DNA of 64,000 bases from UBA3206 sp963623875 (GCA_963623875.1 CAVFNL010000008.1:62001-126000), one strand, 5' to 3'. Shown: positions 1 through 9,690, counted from the stretch's first letter. Notes: generated from the letters alone by a model not told the origin. Numbers and translations: made by a program.

Positions 1-24
1 TTAAATAGTAAAAAAAATAAGTAA
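1..24 (+). CDS. Possible 3' end of an upstream gene (argG expected)
   Basis: The first 24 bases can be read as seven codons followed by TAA, ending 19 bases before argH. In arginine operons of this type argG (argininosuccinate synthase) usually precedes argH, so this may be its last codons. Seven low-complexity Lys/Asn-rich codons cannot identify a family; only the position supports the call. Confidence 0.25.
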   Translation, partial: LNSKKNK

Positions 25-43
25 TAAATAAAGGTGACTAATT

Positions 44-1417
44 ATGGCAATGTGGGCTGGTAGATTTAAAAAAGAAGAAAGTAAAGAAGTTAATGATTTT
101 AATTCTTCAATTTCTTTTGATAGTAGAATGTTTGAGCAGGATATTTTAGGATCTATCGCTCATGCAACCATGCTAGGAAAACAAAACATTATATCTAAAG
201 AAGATTCAAAGCTGATAGTAAAAACTTTAACTGAAATATTAGAAGATATCAAAAATAAGAAATTACTTTTTGATTATGATGCTGAAGACATTCATATGTT
301 TGTTGAGGCTGAACTTACAAAACGTATTGGTGAAGTAGGAAAAAGACTTCATACTTCAAGATCAAGAAACGATCAAGTGGCTTTAGATATTAGACTTTAT
401 TTACGTGATGAAATAGAAAATATAAACAAATTAACATTAAATTTAATAAATGTTATTTTAAATATAGCAGATGCTAATAAAGAGACAATAATGCCAGGCT
501 ATACTCATCTACAAAGAGCACAACCTATTACATTTGCAAATCATTTATTAGCATATGCTACAATGTTTAAGCGTGATATTGAACGCTTATGTGACACTAA
601 AAAGAGATTAAACAAAAATCCACTAGGATCATGTGCATTAGCAGGTACAACATATAATATCGATAGAGGAATGGTTGCACAACTTCTTAATATGGATGGG
701 GTAACACCAAATTCTTTAGATGGTGTATCTGATAGAGATTTTTGTGTAGAACTTGCTTCAACAATTGCTATTATGCAAATGCATTTATCAAGATTTAGTG
801 AAGAAATTATAATGTGGTCATCATGGGAATTTAAATTTATTGATCTTGATGATGCATATTCTACAGGATCTTCAATAATGCCACAAAAGAAAAATCCTGA
901 TATAGCTGAACTTGTAAGAGGTAAAACAGGAAGAGTTTATGGTAATTTAATTACTTTATTAACTATGTTAAAAGGAATACCTTTAGCATATAATAAAGAT
1001 ATGCAAGAAGATAAACAAGCAATATTTGATTCTGTAGATACAATAAAAGATTGTCTTAAGATATTTGCGCCAATGCTAGAAACTATGACAATCAATAAAA
1101 ATAATATGAAAAGAGCTGCTGCAAAAGGGTTTATAAACGCAACAGATCTTGCAGATTATTTGGTTAAAAAGGGAATGGCTTTTAGAAGTGCATATAAGAT
1201 TTCAGGTACTCTTGTAGCACGTTGTATTGATCTTGACACAACTCTTGAAGAACTTCCACTAGAAGAATATAAAGTATTAAGTGATTTATTTGATGAAGAT
1301 TTGTATGATGCCATAGATTTAAAAAATGCTACATTTAGAAGAAATAGCGAAGGAGCATCTTCAATAGAATCTACGACAAAACAAATAAATGATATGAAAA
1401 AGGAGCTTGGACTATAA
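44..1417 (+). CDS. argH: Argininosuccinate lyase
   Basis: Cleaves argininosuccinate to arginine and fumarate, the last step of arginine synthesis, in the cytoplasm. The 457-residue length is normal for the family. The fumarase/aspartase superfamily signature GSSIMPQKKNPD lies at about residues 275-286 (with the catalytic Ser in this flexible loop), and TSRSRNDQ near 104-111 and the THLQRAQP loop near 154-161 are intact. The start is set by AAGGTGA a few bases upstream of the ATG. The stop codon overlaps the argC start by one base (TAATG), so the two are probably translationally coupled. First complete gene of a six-gene arg operon. Confidence 0.97.
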   Translation: MAMWAGRFKKEESKEVNDFNSSISFDSRMFEQDILGSIAHATMLGKQNIISKEDSKLIVKTLTEILEDIKNKKLLFDYDAEDIHMFVEAELTKRIGEVGKRLHTSRSRNDQVALDIRLYLRDEIENINKLTLNLINVILNIADANKETIMPGYTHLQRAQPITFANHLLAYATMFKRDIERLCDTKKRLNKNPLGSCALAGTTYNIDRGMVAQLLNMDGVTPNSLDGVSDRDFCVELASTIAIMQMHLSRFSEEIIMWSSWEFKFIDLDDAYSTGSSIMPQKKNPDIAELVRGKTGRVYGNLITLLTMLKGIPLAYNKDMQEDKQAIFDSVDTIKDCLKIFAPMLETMTINKNNMKRAAAKGFINATDLADYLVKKGMAFRSAYKISGTLVARCIDLDTTLEELPLEEYKVLSDLFDEDLYDAIDLKNATFRRNSEGASSIESTTKQINDMKKELGL

Positions 1418-2361
1418 TGACAAAAGTTTATATAGACGGTCAATCAGGAACAACAGGTCTTAGAATAAATGAACGCCTTTTAAAAAGAAATGATATCAAA
1501 ATTCTTCAAATTGCTGAAGAAAAACGTCATGATGAAGTAGAAAGAGCTAAATTTATTAATGAAGCTGATATAGTATTCTTATGTCTTCCTGATGATGCGG
1601 CAATAGAAGCTGTTAAATTATGCACAAATCCTAATACAGTAATAATAGATGCATCTACTGCACATAGATGTGATAGTGCTTGGGCATATGGATTTCCTGA
1701 ATTAGATATTGAATTATATAATAAAATCAAAAATTCAAAAAGAATTGCTAATCCAGGATGTTATGCATCAGGTTTTATGTCTATCGTATATCCTCTTATA
1801 AAAATGGGTATTGCATCTTCAGATTATCCATTTAGTGCAAATGCTATTTCAGGATATAGTGGTGCTGGCAAAAAAGGAATTGCGGAATATGAAAATGAAT
1901 CAAGAAATTCAATGTATGACGCTCCAAGACTTTATGCTATGAACATGGCTCATAAACATTTAAAAGAAATGCAAACTATTGCAGGACTTAAAGAAAAACC
2001 ATTATTTAATCCATATGTATGTGATTTTTATGAGGGAATGCTTGTAACAATTCCGCTATATACAAATAGATTAAATAAAAAATATAGCGTAGAAGAAATT
2101 CATGATATGTTTCTAGATTATTATGATGGACAAGATTTTGTAAGAATTATGCCATTAGAAGAAAAAGGAACAAATGATGGATATCTATCTGCAAATCATT
2201 TATCTGGTAAAGATTATATGGAAATATACTTTGCAGGAAACGATGATAGAATAAATATAGTATGTGCTCTTGATAATCTTGGAAAAGGTGCAAGTGGTGC
2301 AGCAATAGAATCAATGAATATTGTTTTAGGATTAGACCCTAAAACTGGACTCGAATTTTAG
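1417..2361 (+). CDS. argC: N-acetyl-gamma-glutamyl-phosphate reductase (short, type 2 class)
   Basis: Reduces N-acetylglutamyl phosphate to the semialdehyde with NADPH. At 314 residues it belongs to the shorter AGPR class rather than the ~345-residue class. The N-terminal Rossmann segment (VYIDGQSGTTGL) binds NADP, and the catalytic Cys is C115 in NPGCYASG. It overlaps argH by one base, with the AAAAAGGAG near the end of argH acting as ribosome binding site, and lies 13 bases before argJ. The operon order H-C-J-B-D-F covers every step from glutamate except carbamoyl-phosphate synthesis and argG. Confidence 0.95.
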   Translation: MTKVYIDGQSGTTGLRINERLLKRNDIKILQIAEEKRHDEVERAKFINEADIVFLCLPDDAAIEAVKLCTNPNTVIIDASTAHRCDSAWAYGFPELDIELYNKIKNSKRIANPGCYASGFMSIVYPLIKMGIASSDYPFSANAISGYSGAGKKGIAEYENESRNSMYDAPRLYAMNMAHKHLKEMQTIAGLKEKPLFNPYVCDFYEGMLVTIPLYTNRLNKKYSVEEIHDMFLDYYDGQDFVRIMPLEEKGTNDGYLSANHLSGKDYMEIYFAGNDDRINIVCALDNLGKGASGAAIESMNIVLGLDPKTGLEF

Positions 2362-2374
2362 AGGGGGATATTAT

Positions 2375-3595
2375 ATGAAGCAAATTAATGGCGGTGTAGT
2401 TGCGGCTAAAGGTTTTAAGGCAAATGCAATTCACTCAGGACTTAGAAAAAATCCAGGAAGAAAGGATTTATCTTTAATTGTATCTGAAAAAATTTGTACA
2501 ACTGCATCTGTGTATACAACAAACCTTGTAAAAGGAGCACCTATTATAGTCACTAAAAAACATAGTGAAAATGGACTTGCTCAAGCGATTATTTGTAATA
2601 GCGGTAACGCTAATACATGTAATGCTGATGGTGTAGAGAAAGCTTTAAAGATGTGTGAATATGCATCAAAAGCTTTAGGACTTCCTACAGAAGATATTTT
2701 AATTGCATCTACTGGAGTTATAGGACAAGTACTTAATATTGAACCAGTTAAAAATCATATTAATGAACTTGTTTTAGGACTTTCAAATGATCCTAGTGCT
2801 TCTGATCTTGCATGGCAAGGAATTTGTACAACTGATACAAAGAAAAAAGAAATCGCATTTGAATTTGAACTTGACGGCCACATTTGTCATATTGGAGGAA
2901 TTTGTAAAGGTTCTGGTATGATTAAGCCTAATATGGCAACAATGCTTTGCTTTATTACAACGGATTGTAATATTTCAAGTGCTATGCTTCAAAAAGCACT
3001 AAGCGCTGTTATACAAGATACATTTAATATGGTTTCAGTTGATGGAGATACTTCAACAAACGATACTGTAACAGTACTTGCAAATGGTCTTGCAGGAAAT
3101 GATTTAATTAATGAAGAAAATGATTCCTATAAAGTATTCTATAAAGCACTTGAAGAAATTGCTGTAAGTCTATGTAAAGCTATTGCAAAAGATGGTGAAG
3201 GTGCTACTAAACTTTTAGTTGTAGATGTATTAAATGCTAAAACAAAAGAAGATGCTAAAAAGGTTGCTAAATCTGTTGTAATGTCTTCTTTATTAAAAGC
3301 CGCAATGTTTGGCGCTGATGCTAACTGGGGAAGAGTACTTTGTGCAATAGGTTATTCAGAAGCTAATGTTGACATTGATAAAGTTGATGTATCTTTTGAA
3401 TCAAGAAAAGGAATTCTTGATGTTTGTAAGAATGGAGCTGGAATTCCATTTAGTGAAGAAAAAGCTAAAGAAATATTATTAGAAGATGAAATTACAATTA
3501 GATGTAATTTAAATGATGGATTATATAATTCACAAGCTTATGGTTGTGATTTAACATATGATTATGTAAAGATTAACGGAGATTATAGAAGCTAG
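2375..3595 (+). CDS. argJ: Bifunctional glutamate N-acetyltransferase / ornithine acetyltransferase
   Basis: Transfers acetyl from N-acetylornithine to glutamate, closing the cyclic arginine pathway; the bifunctional form can also use acetyl-CoA. At 406 residues it has the usual length. The self-cleavage site of the Ntn-like fold is visible in IKPNMATML, with the new N-terminal nucleophile at about T189, which splits the chain into alpha and beta subunits. A GAGGGGG motif precedes the ATG. Having argJ explains why no argA or argE is present in the operon. Whether it is mono- or bifunctional cannot be told from sequence by eye. Confidence 0.96.
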   Translation: MKQINGGVVAAKGFKANAIHSGLRKNPGRKDLSLIVSEKICTTASVYTTNLVKGAPIIVTKKHSENGLAQAIICNSGNANTCNADGVEKALKMCEYASKALGLPTEDILIASTGVIGQVLNIEPVKNHINELVLGLSNDPSASDLAWQGICTTDTKKKEIAFEFELDGHICHIGGICKGSGMIKPNMATMLCFITTDCNISSAMLQKALSAVIQDTFNMVSVDGDTSTNDTVTVLANGLAGNDLINEENDSYKVFYKALEEIAVSLCKAIAKDGEGATKLLVVDVLNAKTKEDAKKVAKSVVMSSLLKAAMFGADANWGRVLCAIGYSEANVDIDKVDVSFESRKGILDVCKNGAGIPFSEEKAKEILLEDEITIRCNLNDGLYNSQAYGCDLTYDYVKINGDYRS

Positions 3596-3605
3596 AGGCA
3601 TTTTT

Positions 3606-4460
3606 ATGAAATTTTCAAACGAAGAACAAGCAGAAATATTAGTACACGCACTTCCATATATTCAAGAATATTATGGTAAAACTATAGTAGTTAAATATGG
3701 TGGTAATGCCATGATAGATGAGAATTTAAAGCAATCAGTAATGCAAGATGTTGTATTACTATCACTTGTTGGTGTAAAAGTTGTTTTAGTTCATGGAGGA
3801 GGGCCTGAAATTAATGCTTGTTATAAAGCATATGGTAAAGAAACTATTAAAGTTGATGGCCTAAGATATACTGATTCCGAGGGTGCTGATATCGTTCAAA
3901 TGGTTCTTGCTGGAAAAGTTAACAAAGACTTAGTTAAACTTATTGAAACTAAAGGTGGAAAAGCAATGGGACTATCTGGTATGGATGGGTCAATGATTAA
4001 ATGCAAATTCAAAAATAAAGATAAATATGGTTTCGTAGGGGATATTGAAGATATAAATATAGATGTAATAAATACTGCATTAGAACATAATTATATTCCT
4101 GTAATATCGACAGTAGGAATTGATGATGAAGGAAATAGTTATAATATTAACGCAGATACTGCGGCCGCAAGAATTGCTGGTGCCCTAAAAGCAGAAGCAT
4201 TTATTGCAGTAACAGATATTAAAGGTCTTTTAAGAGATAAAGATGATGATAGAACTCTTATTTCTGAAATTAATGTATCTGAACTTAAAACGCTTGAAAA
4301 ACAAGGAATTATTGATGGTGGTATGATTCCTAAGGTTGAATGTTGTGTTGAAGCTAAACGTAGAGGCGTTAATAAAGTATTTATAATTGATGGAAGAGTT
4401 CCTCATGCTATACTTATTGAAGTCTTAACAGATGAAGGAATTGGAACAATGTTCAAGTAG
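3606..4460 (+). CDS. argB: Acetylglutamate kinase
   Basis: Phosphorylates N-acetylglutamate with ATP, the committed step of arginine synthesis. The 284-residue amino-acid-kinase fold shows KYGGNAM near residue 29 and the glycine-rich VHGGGPEIN near 63. The chain begins with an extra helix (EEQAEILVHALPYIQEYYG) before the first strand; in the family this N-terminal helix goes with hexameric, arginine-inhibited enzymes, so feedback control by arginine is likely (inference). It sits between argJ and argD with gaps of about 10 bases. Confidence 0.96.
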   Translation: MKFSNEEQAEILVHALPYIQEYYGKTIVVKYGGNAMIDENLKQSVMQDVVLLSLVGVKVVLVHGGGPEINACYKAYGKETIKVDGLRYTDSEGADIVQMVLAGKVNKDLVKLIETKGGKAMGLSGMDGSMIKCKFKNKDKYGFVGDIEDINIDVINTALEHNYIPVISTVGIDDEGNSYNINADTAAARIAGALKAEAFIAVTDIKGLLRDKDDDRTLISEINVSELKTLEKQGIIDGGMIPKVECCVEAKRRGVNKVFIIDGRVPHAILIEVLTDEGIGTMFK

Positions 4461-4472
4461 GAGGAAATTTTA

Positions 4473-5642
4473 ATGGATATTATAAATGAAGATAAGAAGA
4501 ATATATGTAATACCTACAATAGATTTGAAGTTGTTTTAACAAAAGGTAGTGGGTCTATATTAGTTGATGAAAATGGAAAAGAATATATTGATTTTTCTTC
4601 AGGCATAGGGACTAATATATTTGGAATTGATGATAAAGTATGGGTAGATGCAGTAACAACACAAGCTAACACAATTCAACACGCATCTAATTTGTATTAT
4701 ACAAAACCTCAAGTAGAACTTGCTAAATTATTATGTGAAAAAACAGGAATGAAAAAAGTATTCTTTTCAAATTCAGGAGCTGAATCAAATGAATGTGCAA
4801 TTAAAACTGCAAGAAAATATTCATTTGATAAATATGGTGAAGGACGATATGAAATAATCACTTTAGTTAATTCATTTCATGGAAGAACTATCGCTACATT
4901 AAGTGCTACAGGTCAAGATGTTTTCCATCAATATTTTATGCCATTTGTTGATGGTTTCAAATATGTTCACGCCAATGATATAGAAGAATTAGATAAAACT
5001 ATTTCATCTAAAACATGTGCAATTATGATTGAAACTATACAAGGTGAAGGCGGAGTAAATGCCTTAGATGAAAAATTTATCAAACATATTGATAAAGTTT
5101 GTAAAGAAAAAGACTTAGTATTTATTGTTGATGAAGTTCAAACAGGAAATGGAAGAACTGGATATTTTTATTCTTATATGGAATATGGTGTTACCCCAGA
5201 CGTTGTGACTACTGCAAAAGGTATTGGTGGAGGTCTTCCTCTAGGTGCAGTTCTTTTTAGTGATAAAGTTAAAGATACACTAGGATTTGGACAACATGGA
5301 ACAACATTTGGTGGAAATCCTATTTGTACTGCAGGTGCTTATACTATAGTAAATCGTATTGATGATGAATTACTAGAACATGTAAGAGAATGCAATAAGA
5401 TTGTTAAAGAGAAATTGTTGAAGCATAAAAATATAGTATCAATTTCAGGAAAAGGTTTAATGATTGGAATAGAATTAAAAGAAGGACTTAAATCTTCTGA
5501 CATTGTAAAAGAGGGAATAGAAAAAGGAGTAATTATGCTTACAGCTAAAAATAAAGTAAGATTACTACCTGCATTAAACATTCCTTTTGATGTATTAGAA
5601 AAAGGATTAGATATTTTATTATCAATTTTGGAGGGAAAATAA
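4473..5642 (+). CDS. argD: Acetylornithine aminotransferase
   Basis: PLP-dependent class III aminotransferase that makes N-acetylornithine from the semialdehyde and glutamate. At 389 residues it is normal length. The PLP lysine is K249 in TTAKGIGGG, preceded by the cofactor-binding Asp of VDEVQTGNGRTG (about 220-230) and the SGAESNECAIK phosphate-binding region near 101-111. AGGAGG lies 9 bases before the start. The stop overlaps the argF start by one base. It could also act on succinyl-diaminopimelate, as many ArgD proteins do. Confidence 0.95.
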   Translation: MDIINEDKKNICNTYNRFEVVLTKGSGSILVDENGKEYIDFSSGIGTNIFGIDDKVWVDAVTTQANTIQHASNLYYTKPQVELAKLLCEKTGMKKVFFSNSGAESNECAIKTARKYSFDKYGEGRYEIITLVNSFHGRTIATLSATGQDVFHQYFMPFVDGFKYVHANDIEELDKTISSKTCAIMIETIQGEGGVNALDEKFIKHIDKVCKEKDLVFIVDEVQTGNGRTGYFYSYMEYGVTPDVVTTAKGIGGGLPLGAVLFSDKVKDTLGFGQHGTTFGGNPICTAGAYTIVNRIDDELLEHVRECNKIVKEKLLKHKNIVSISGKGLMIGIELKEGLKSSDIVKEGIEKGVIMLTAKNKVRLLPALNIPFDVLEKGLDILLSILEGK

Positions 5643-6553
5643 TGAAGAATTTTTTAACATTACAAGATTTATCAAAAGAAGAAATTATTGACTTACTAAA
5701 TTTAGCAGATCAATTAAAATTTGAAAGAAAAAATGGAATACCTCATCCTATATTAAAAGGTAAAACATTAGGATTGATTTTCCAAAAATCTTCTACAAGA
5801 ACTCGTGTATCATTTGAAGTTGGTATGTATGAACTTGGAGGATATCCTTTGTTCTTATCATCACGTGATCTTCAAATTGGTCGTGGAGAACCTGTTCAAG
5901 ATACAGGTAGAGTTTTAGGACGTTATCTTGATGGAATAATGATTCGTACATTTGAACAAAAAGAAGTTGAAGATTTAGCAAAATGGAGTGGAAAACCAGT
6001 TATCAATGCTTTAACTGACTACTGTCATCCATGTCAAGTATTAGCTGACTTAATGACAATTCGTGAACATAAAGGTGCATTTGATGGACTTAAGGTTTGT
6101 TATATTGGAGATGGAAATAATATGGCAAACTCAATTATTGTAGGTTCATTAAAAGTAGGAATGAAAGTATCAGTTGCTTGTCCAAAGGGATATTATCCTG
6201 CTCAAAAAGTTCTAGATTTTGCTCAAGAATATCCAGGAATGTTTGAACTTACTGAAGATCCTATGGTAGCCGCAAAAGATGCTGATGTATTCTTTACTGA
6301 TGTATGGACATCAATGGGTGAAGAAGCAGAAACTGAAAAGAGAAAAACAGTGTTTGCAGGAAAATATCAAATAAACGATGAACTACTTTCAGTTGCACAT
6401 AAAGACGCAATGGTTCAACATTGCCTTCCTGCTCATCGTGGAGAAGAGATTACTGCTGAAGTATTTGAAGCTCATGCAAATGAAATTTTTGATGAAGCTG
6501 AAAATAGACTTCATGCTCAAAAAGCTGTAATGGTTACATTACTTAAAGATTAA
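5642..6553 (+). CDS. argF: Ornithine carbamoyltransferase
   Basis: Joins ornithine and carbamoyl phosphate to give citrulline. The carbamoyl-phosphate loop STRTR is at residues 51-55, HPCQ at 129-132, and the ornithine-specific HCLP motif at 260-263, which separates it from aspartate carbamoyltransferase. The 303-residue length fits. GGAGGG overlaps the end of argD and serves as ribosome binding site. It is the last gene of the arg operon and is followed by a strong hairpin. A catabolic (arginine deiminase pathway) role is unlikely with biosynthetic neighbours on one side only. Confidence 0.95.
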   Translation: MKNFLTLQDLSKEEIIDLLNLADQLKFERKNGIPHPILKGKTLGLIFQKSSTRTRVSFEVGMYELGGYPLFLSSRDLQIGRGEPVQDTGRVLGRYLDGIMIRTFEQKEVEDLAKWSGKPVINALTDYCHPCQVLADLMTIREHKGAFDGLKVCYIGDGNNMANSIIVGSLKVGMKVSVACPKGYYPAQKVLDFAQEYPGMFELTEDPMVAAKDADVFFTDVWTSMGEEAETEKRKTVFAGKYQINDELLSVAHKDAMVQHCLPAHRGEEITAEVFEAHANEIFDEAENRLHAQKAVMVTLLKD

Positions 6554-6561
6554 TATTAGAT

Positions 6562-6625
6562 AAAAAAATAGTTAATTTACATGTACTTAGAACTATTTTA
6601 AGTATTATAAGTTAACTATTTTTTA
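6562..6625 (+). terminator. Terminator of the arg operon
   Basis: An AT-rich hairpin with arms AAAAAATAGTTAA (6563-6575) and TTAACTATTTTTT (6612-6624) and a T-rich tail begins 9 bases after the argF stop. The symmetric A/T tracts suggest it can work in both directions. Confidence 0.75.
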
Positions 6626-6721
6626 TTTTTATTTAAAATATAATGCTATATAAATTAAATTACCTACAAAAAATATTAATACAAGGTTATTGATTTTTTC
6701 TAATGATTAATTTGTGTAAAA

Positions 6722-6750
6722 TTGATTTATATGAAGATTTATGCTATATT
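6722..6750 (+). promoter_or_regulatory. Sigma-A-like promoter upstream of the aldo/keto reductase gene
   Basis: TTGATT (6722-6727), a 17-base spacer and TATATT (6745-6750), with TG just upstream of the -10. Predicted start near 6757, leaving about a 100-base leader that contains the hairpin at 6781-6829. The stretch 6630-6720 holds nothing I can recognise. Confidence 0.5.
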
Positions 6751-6780
6751 GAATGTAGTAATAGAAGATTAGAGTTGACG

Positions 6781-6829
6781 AAAAAAGTATGGATTTAATC
6801 AAATGTGCAAGAATAATCTATACTTTTTT
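6781..6829 (+). terminator. Terminator-like hairpin in the leader of the reductase gene
   Basis: Fifteen paired positions (6781-6795 with 6815-6829, one G-T pair) close a 19-base loop, with six A on the left and six T on the right. It lies between the promoter at 6722-6750 and the start codon at 6856, so it could attenuate the transcript, or insulate the gene from upstream read-through with transcription starting from the TATAAT at 6832-6837. Confidence 0.5.
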
Positions 6830-6855
6830 GCTATAATGGATAAGGAGGCTATAAT

Positions 6856-7692
6856 ATGATAAAAGATGAATTTTACACATTATATAACGGAGTTAAAATT
6901 CCAAAAGTTGGATTTGGTACATGGCAAGCACCAGATGGTGAAGAGGCTTATAATTCAGTTCGCTATGCAATAGATGGTGGATATAGAAGAATAGATACTG
7001 CATTAGTATATAAAAACGAAGTATCAGTTGGAAAGGCTATAAAAGATTCAAATATTAAAAGAGAAGATATTTTTATTACAACTAAGTGCCCTGCAGACGT
7101 TAAAACGTATGAAGGGGCGATTGAAGCATTTAATACATCTCTTAAAAATTTAGGAGTTCAGTATATCGACTTATATTTAATTCATGCGCCTTGGCCATGG
7201 AGCAATGTCGGAGGAGATTATACAGAGGGAAATATTTTGGTATGGAAAGCATTTATTGATCTTTATAATAAAAAATTAATACGTGCCATAGGTGTATCTA
7301 ACTTCCATCCAAAAGATATAAAAGCAATTTATGACGCAACCAATGTTAAACCAATGGTTAACCAAATAAGATATTTTTTAGGAAATACGCAACCAAATAT
7401 TACCACATATTGTAGGGATAATGATATTTTAGTTGAAGCTTATTCTCCACTTGCGACCGGAAATATACTAAACAATGAAATATTGAATAAAATTGCTAAA
7501 AAATATAATAAGACAGAAGCTCAAATTTGCCTAAGATATTGTTTAGAAAAGAAAACTTCACCTCTTCCTAAATCAACGCATAAAAATAGAATATTAGAAA
7601 ATATAGATTTAGATTTCAAGATAAATGAAGAAGACATTGAAATACTTGATACTATTCATGATTCTTCATTAGATAGACCACTTAGGAGTTAG
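6856..7692 (+). CDS. Aldo/keto reductase
   Basis: NAD(P)H-dependent reductase of small carbonyl compounds with a TIM-barrel fold. The family tetrad is present: D47 and Y52 in RIDTALVYKNE, K77 in TTKCP, and H110 in LIHAPWP. The phosphate-binding C-terminal loop PKSTHKNRI is near residues 239-247. At 278 residues it matches bacterial AKR5-type enzymes (YvgN/DkgA-like). AAGGAGG precedes the ATG. It is three bases from the thioesterase gene, so the two are cotranscribed. The substrate cannot be inferred. Confidence 0.92.
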   Translation: MIKDEFYTLYNGVKIPKVGFGTWQAPDGEEAYNSVRYAIDGGYRRIDTALVYKNEVSVGKAIKDSNIKREDIFITTKCPADVKTYEGAIEAFNTSLKNLGVQYIDLYLIHAPWPWSNVGGDYTEGNILVWKAFIDLYNKKLIRAIGVSNFHPKDIKAIYDATNVKPMVNQIRYFLGNTQPNITTYCRDNDILVEAYSPLATGNILNNEILNKIAKKYNKTEAQICLRYCLEKKTSPLPKSTHKNRILENIDLDFKINEEDIEILDTIHDSSLDRPLRS

Positions 7693-7694
7693 AT

Positions 7695-8417
7695 ATGGAA
7701 GAAATTAAATTTGAAACGGATGTATGGTTTAGAACACTTGATTTTGATTCAAATGATTACATAACATCAAGTGCAATTTTATCTTTATTTCAAGATATTG
7801 CGGGACTTCATGCCTATAATTTGGGAGTGGGGTATGAAGCACTTTTAAACAAAGGATATTACTGGGTTTTAGTTAGAAATGAATTTGAAATATTTAAAAA
7901 TCCAAAACCACTAACAAAAGGAAAATTAGAAACATGGCCTCACAAGAAGGGAAGAATTGATTTCAATAGAGAATATGTACTTTATGACTCTTATGGTGAT
8001 ATAGTTGCACGAGGTATATCAAAATGGGTTGTAATAAATACCTTAAATCGTAGATTATCACGAACTGATGATATTGACTTTGGACCTGGGGAGTACGTAA
8101 AAAATAATTTTTATGACGATGTTTTAAAAATTAAAATTCCATCTTTAAATAACTTCAAAGAAAAAGGTTCACACCAGGTTTCAAAAAAGGATTTAGATCA
8201 TAATAAACATATGAATAATTCAAAGTATGCAGATATTATTTTTGATTTATTGCCAGAAGATTTACATGTAAATAAAATGAACATAGATTATATTAAAGAA
8301 ACAAGACTCAATGATGTTATAAAAATTTATGAATATCATGATGAAGAATATATTTATTATCTTGGTAAAAAAGATGAAGAGAATATATTTGTTTCAAGAA
8401 TTGAAAGGAATAAATGA
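7695..8417 (+). CDS. Acyl-ACP thioesterase (FatA/FatB family)
   Basis: Predicted to release free fatty acids from acyl carrier protein. The 240-residue protein is a double hot-dog fold: an N-terminal hot dog (about 1-130) with the RNEFEIF and WPHKKGRIDFNREY segments, and a second one opening with DLDHNKHMNNSKYAD, where the conserved Asn/His of the family lie. This is the usual bacterial length. It overlaps nothing but sits two bases after the reductase and one base before the aminopeptidase. Chain-length preference is unknown. Confidence 0.87.
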   Translation: MEEIKFETDVWFRTLDFDSNDYITSSAILSLFQDIAGLHAYNLGVGYEALLNKGYYWVLVRNEFEIFKNPKPLTKGKLETWPHKKGRIDFNREYVLYDSYGDIVARGISKWVVINTLNRRLSRTDDIDFGPGEYVKNNFYDDVLKIKIPSLNNFKEKGSHQVSKKDLDHNKHMNNSKYADIIFDLLPEDLHVNKMNIDYIKETRLNDVIKIYEYHDEEYIYYLGKKDEENIFVSRIERNK

Positions 8418-8418
8418 A

Positions 8419-9690
8419 ATGATTAATGATTTATTAAATTTTTTAAATAATGCTAAAACAAAGTATCAAGCTATATCTATTACAAAGGAAATTCTTGAAG
8501 AAAATGGATATAAAGAAGTATCAGAGATAGAAGATTATAGTGGATTAAATAAATTTTATATAGTAAGAAACAATACATCGGTTATTGCAATATCAAAGCC
8601 CAATGATTTTAAAAATAAATCAATAAATATCGTATGCACACATACTGATTCACCTTCATTTAAAATTAATGAAAATTCTAATGTAGAAATAAAAAACTAT
8701 AAATTACTTCAAACAGAAGTATATGGTGGGCCCATTTATTCATCTTGGTTTGATAGACCACTAGGAATAGGTGGAGTTATCTTTTATAGCGATAATGGTG
8801 TGATTAAAAGACAAGAAGTAGAATTAGATAATATATGCATGATACCAAATTTATGTATTCATTTTGGAAGAGATGTAAATAATGGACATACATATAATTT
8901 AGGTGAAATGAAACCAATATATTCCAATGCAAAAGATATATATAAAGTAATTAAAAATAAATATAATATAGAAAAAAATGATATTTTGTCATTTGAACTT
9001 GAATTATATAATAATGAAGATTCTGTTAGAGTAGGATGTGATAAAGAATTTTTTATGGCGCCTAGAATTGATAATCTTGCGTCACATTATACATCTCTTA
9101 CATCCTTTGTAAATAGCGCATCAAATACATTTAAGGTATTCGCATCTTTTGATAATGAAGAAGTAGGTTCTAGATCTATGCAAGGTGCAGGATCTATGTT
9201 TTTATGTGATACAATAAAAAGAATATTTATTGAAAATGGACTTAGCGAAGTAGACTTTTTAAAATCATTATCAAGAAGTATCGCTATTAGCGCAGATAAT
9301 GCACATGCTATACATCCTAACTATGTTGATAAAAGTGATTCCCTTAATGCACCACTTTTAAATAAAGGATTTATTATAAAAGAAAATCCTTCGCTTAAAT
9401 ATACAACAGATGGTACTTCAAAAGCGATTATTGTAAAACTATGTAAAGAAAATAAAATAAATTATCAATTATTCCATAATAATCCTAATATTGCAGGTGG
9501 TTCTACACTAGGTAATATTTTACAATCATCAATTTCTATACATATGGTAGATATTGGACTTCCACAACTTGCAATGCATAGTGCATATGAATCAGCAGGT
9601 GTAGAAGATATCTCTAGTTATTATGCTATAATGCAAGCGTTTTATAATTCAAATATAGAAATAAATAAAGATATCATTGATATTAAATAG
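8419..9690 (+). CDS. apeB: M18 family aminopeptidase
   Basis: Metal-dependent cytoplasmic aminopeptidase. Family motifs are present: HTDSPSF (H75, D77) for metal binding, the FDNEEVGS segment holding the catalytic Glu pair, SADNAHA, and a late metal-binding His in LAMHSAYES. I place the start at 8419 (MINDLL), not at upstream in-frame ATGs inside the thioesterase gene, because AAAGGA lies 8 bases upstream; this gives 423 residues, typical for M18. The substrate may be acidic N-terminal residues, as for many M18 enzymes, but this is not certain. Confidence 0.93.
   Translation: MINDLLNFLNNAKTKYQAISITKEILEENGYKEVSEIEDYSGLNKFYIVRNNTSVIAISKPNDFKNKSINIVCTHTDSPSFKINENSNVEIKNYKLLQTEVYGGPIYSSWFDRPLGIGGVIFYSDNGVIKRQEVELDNICMIPNLCIHFGRDVNNGHTYNLGEMKPIYSNAKDIYKVIKNKYNIEKNDILSFELELYNNEDSVRVGCDKEFFMAPRIDNLASHYTSLTSFVNSASNTFKVFASFDNEEVGSRSMQGAGSMFLCDTIKRIFIENGLSEVDFLKSLSRSIAISADNAHAIHPNYVDKSDSLNAPLLNKGFIIKENPSLKYTTDGTSKAIIVKLCKENKINYQLFHNNPNIAGGSTLGNILQSSISIHMVDIGLPQLAMHSAYESAGVEDISSYYAIMQAFYNSNIEINKDIIDIK

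Noticed and set aside
8329..8418. Longer N-terminus for the M18 aminopeptidase
   Set aside because: The extra 30 codons lie inside the thioesterase gene in another frame; family N-terminus and AAAGGA support 8419.
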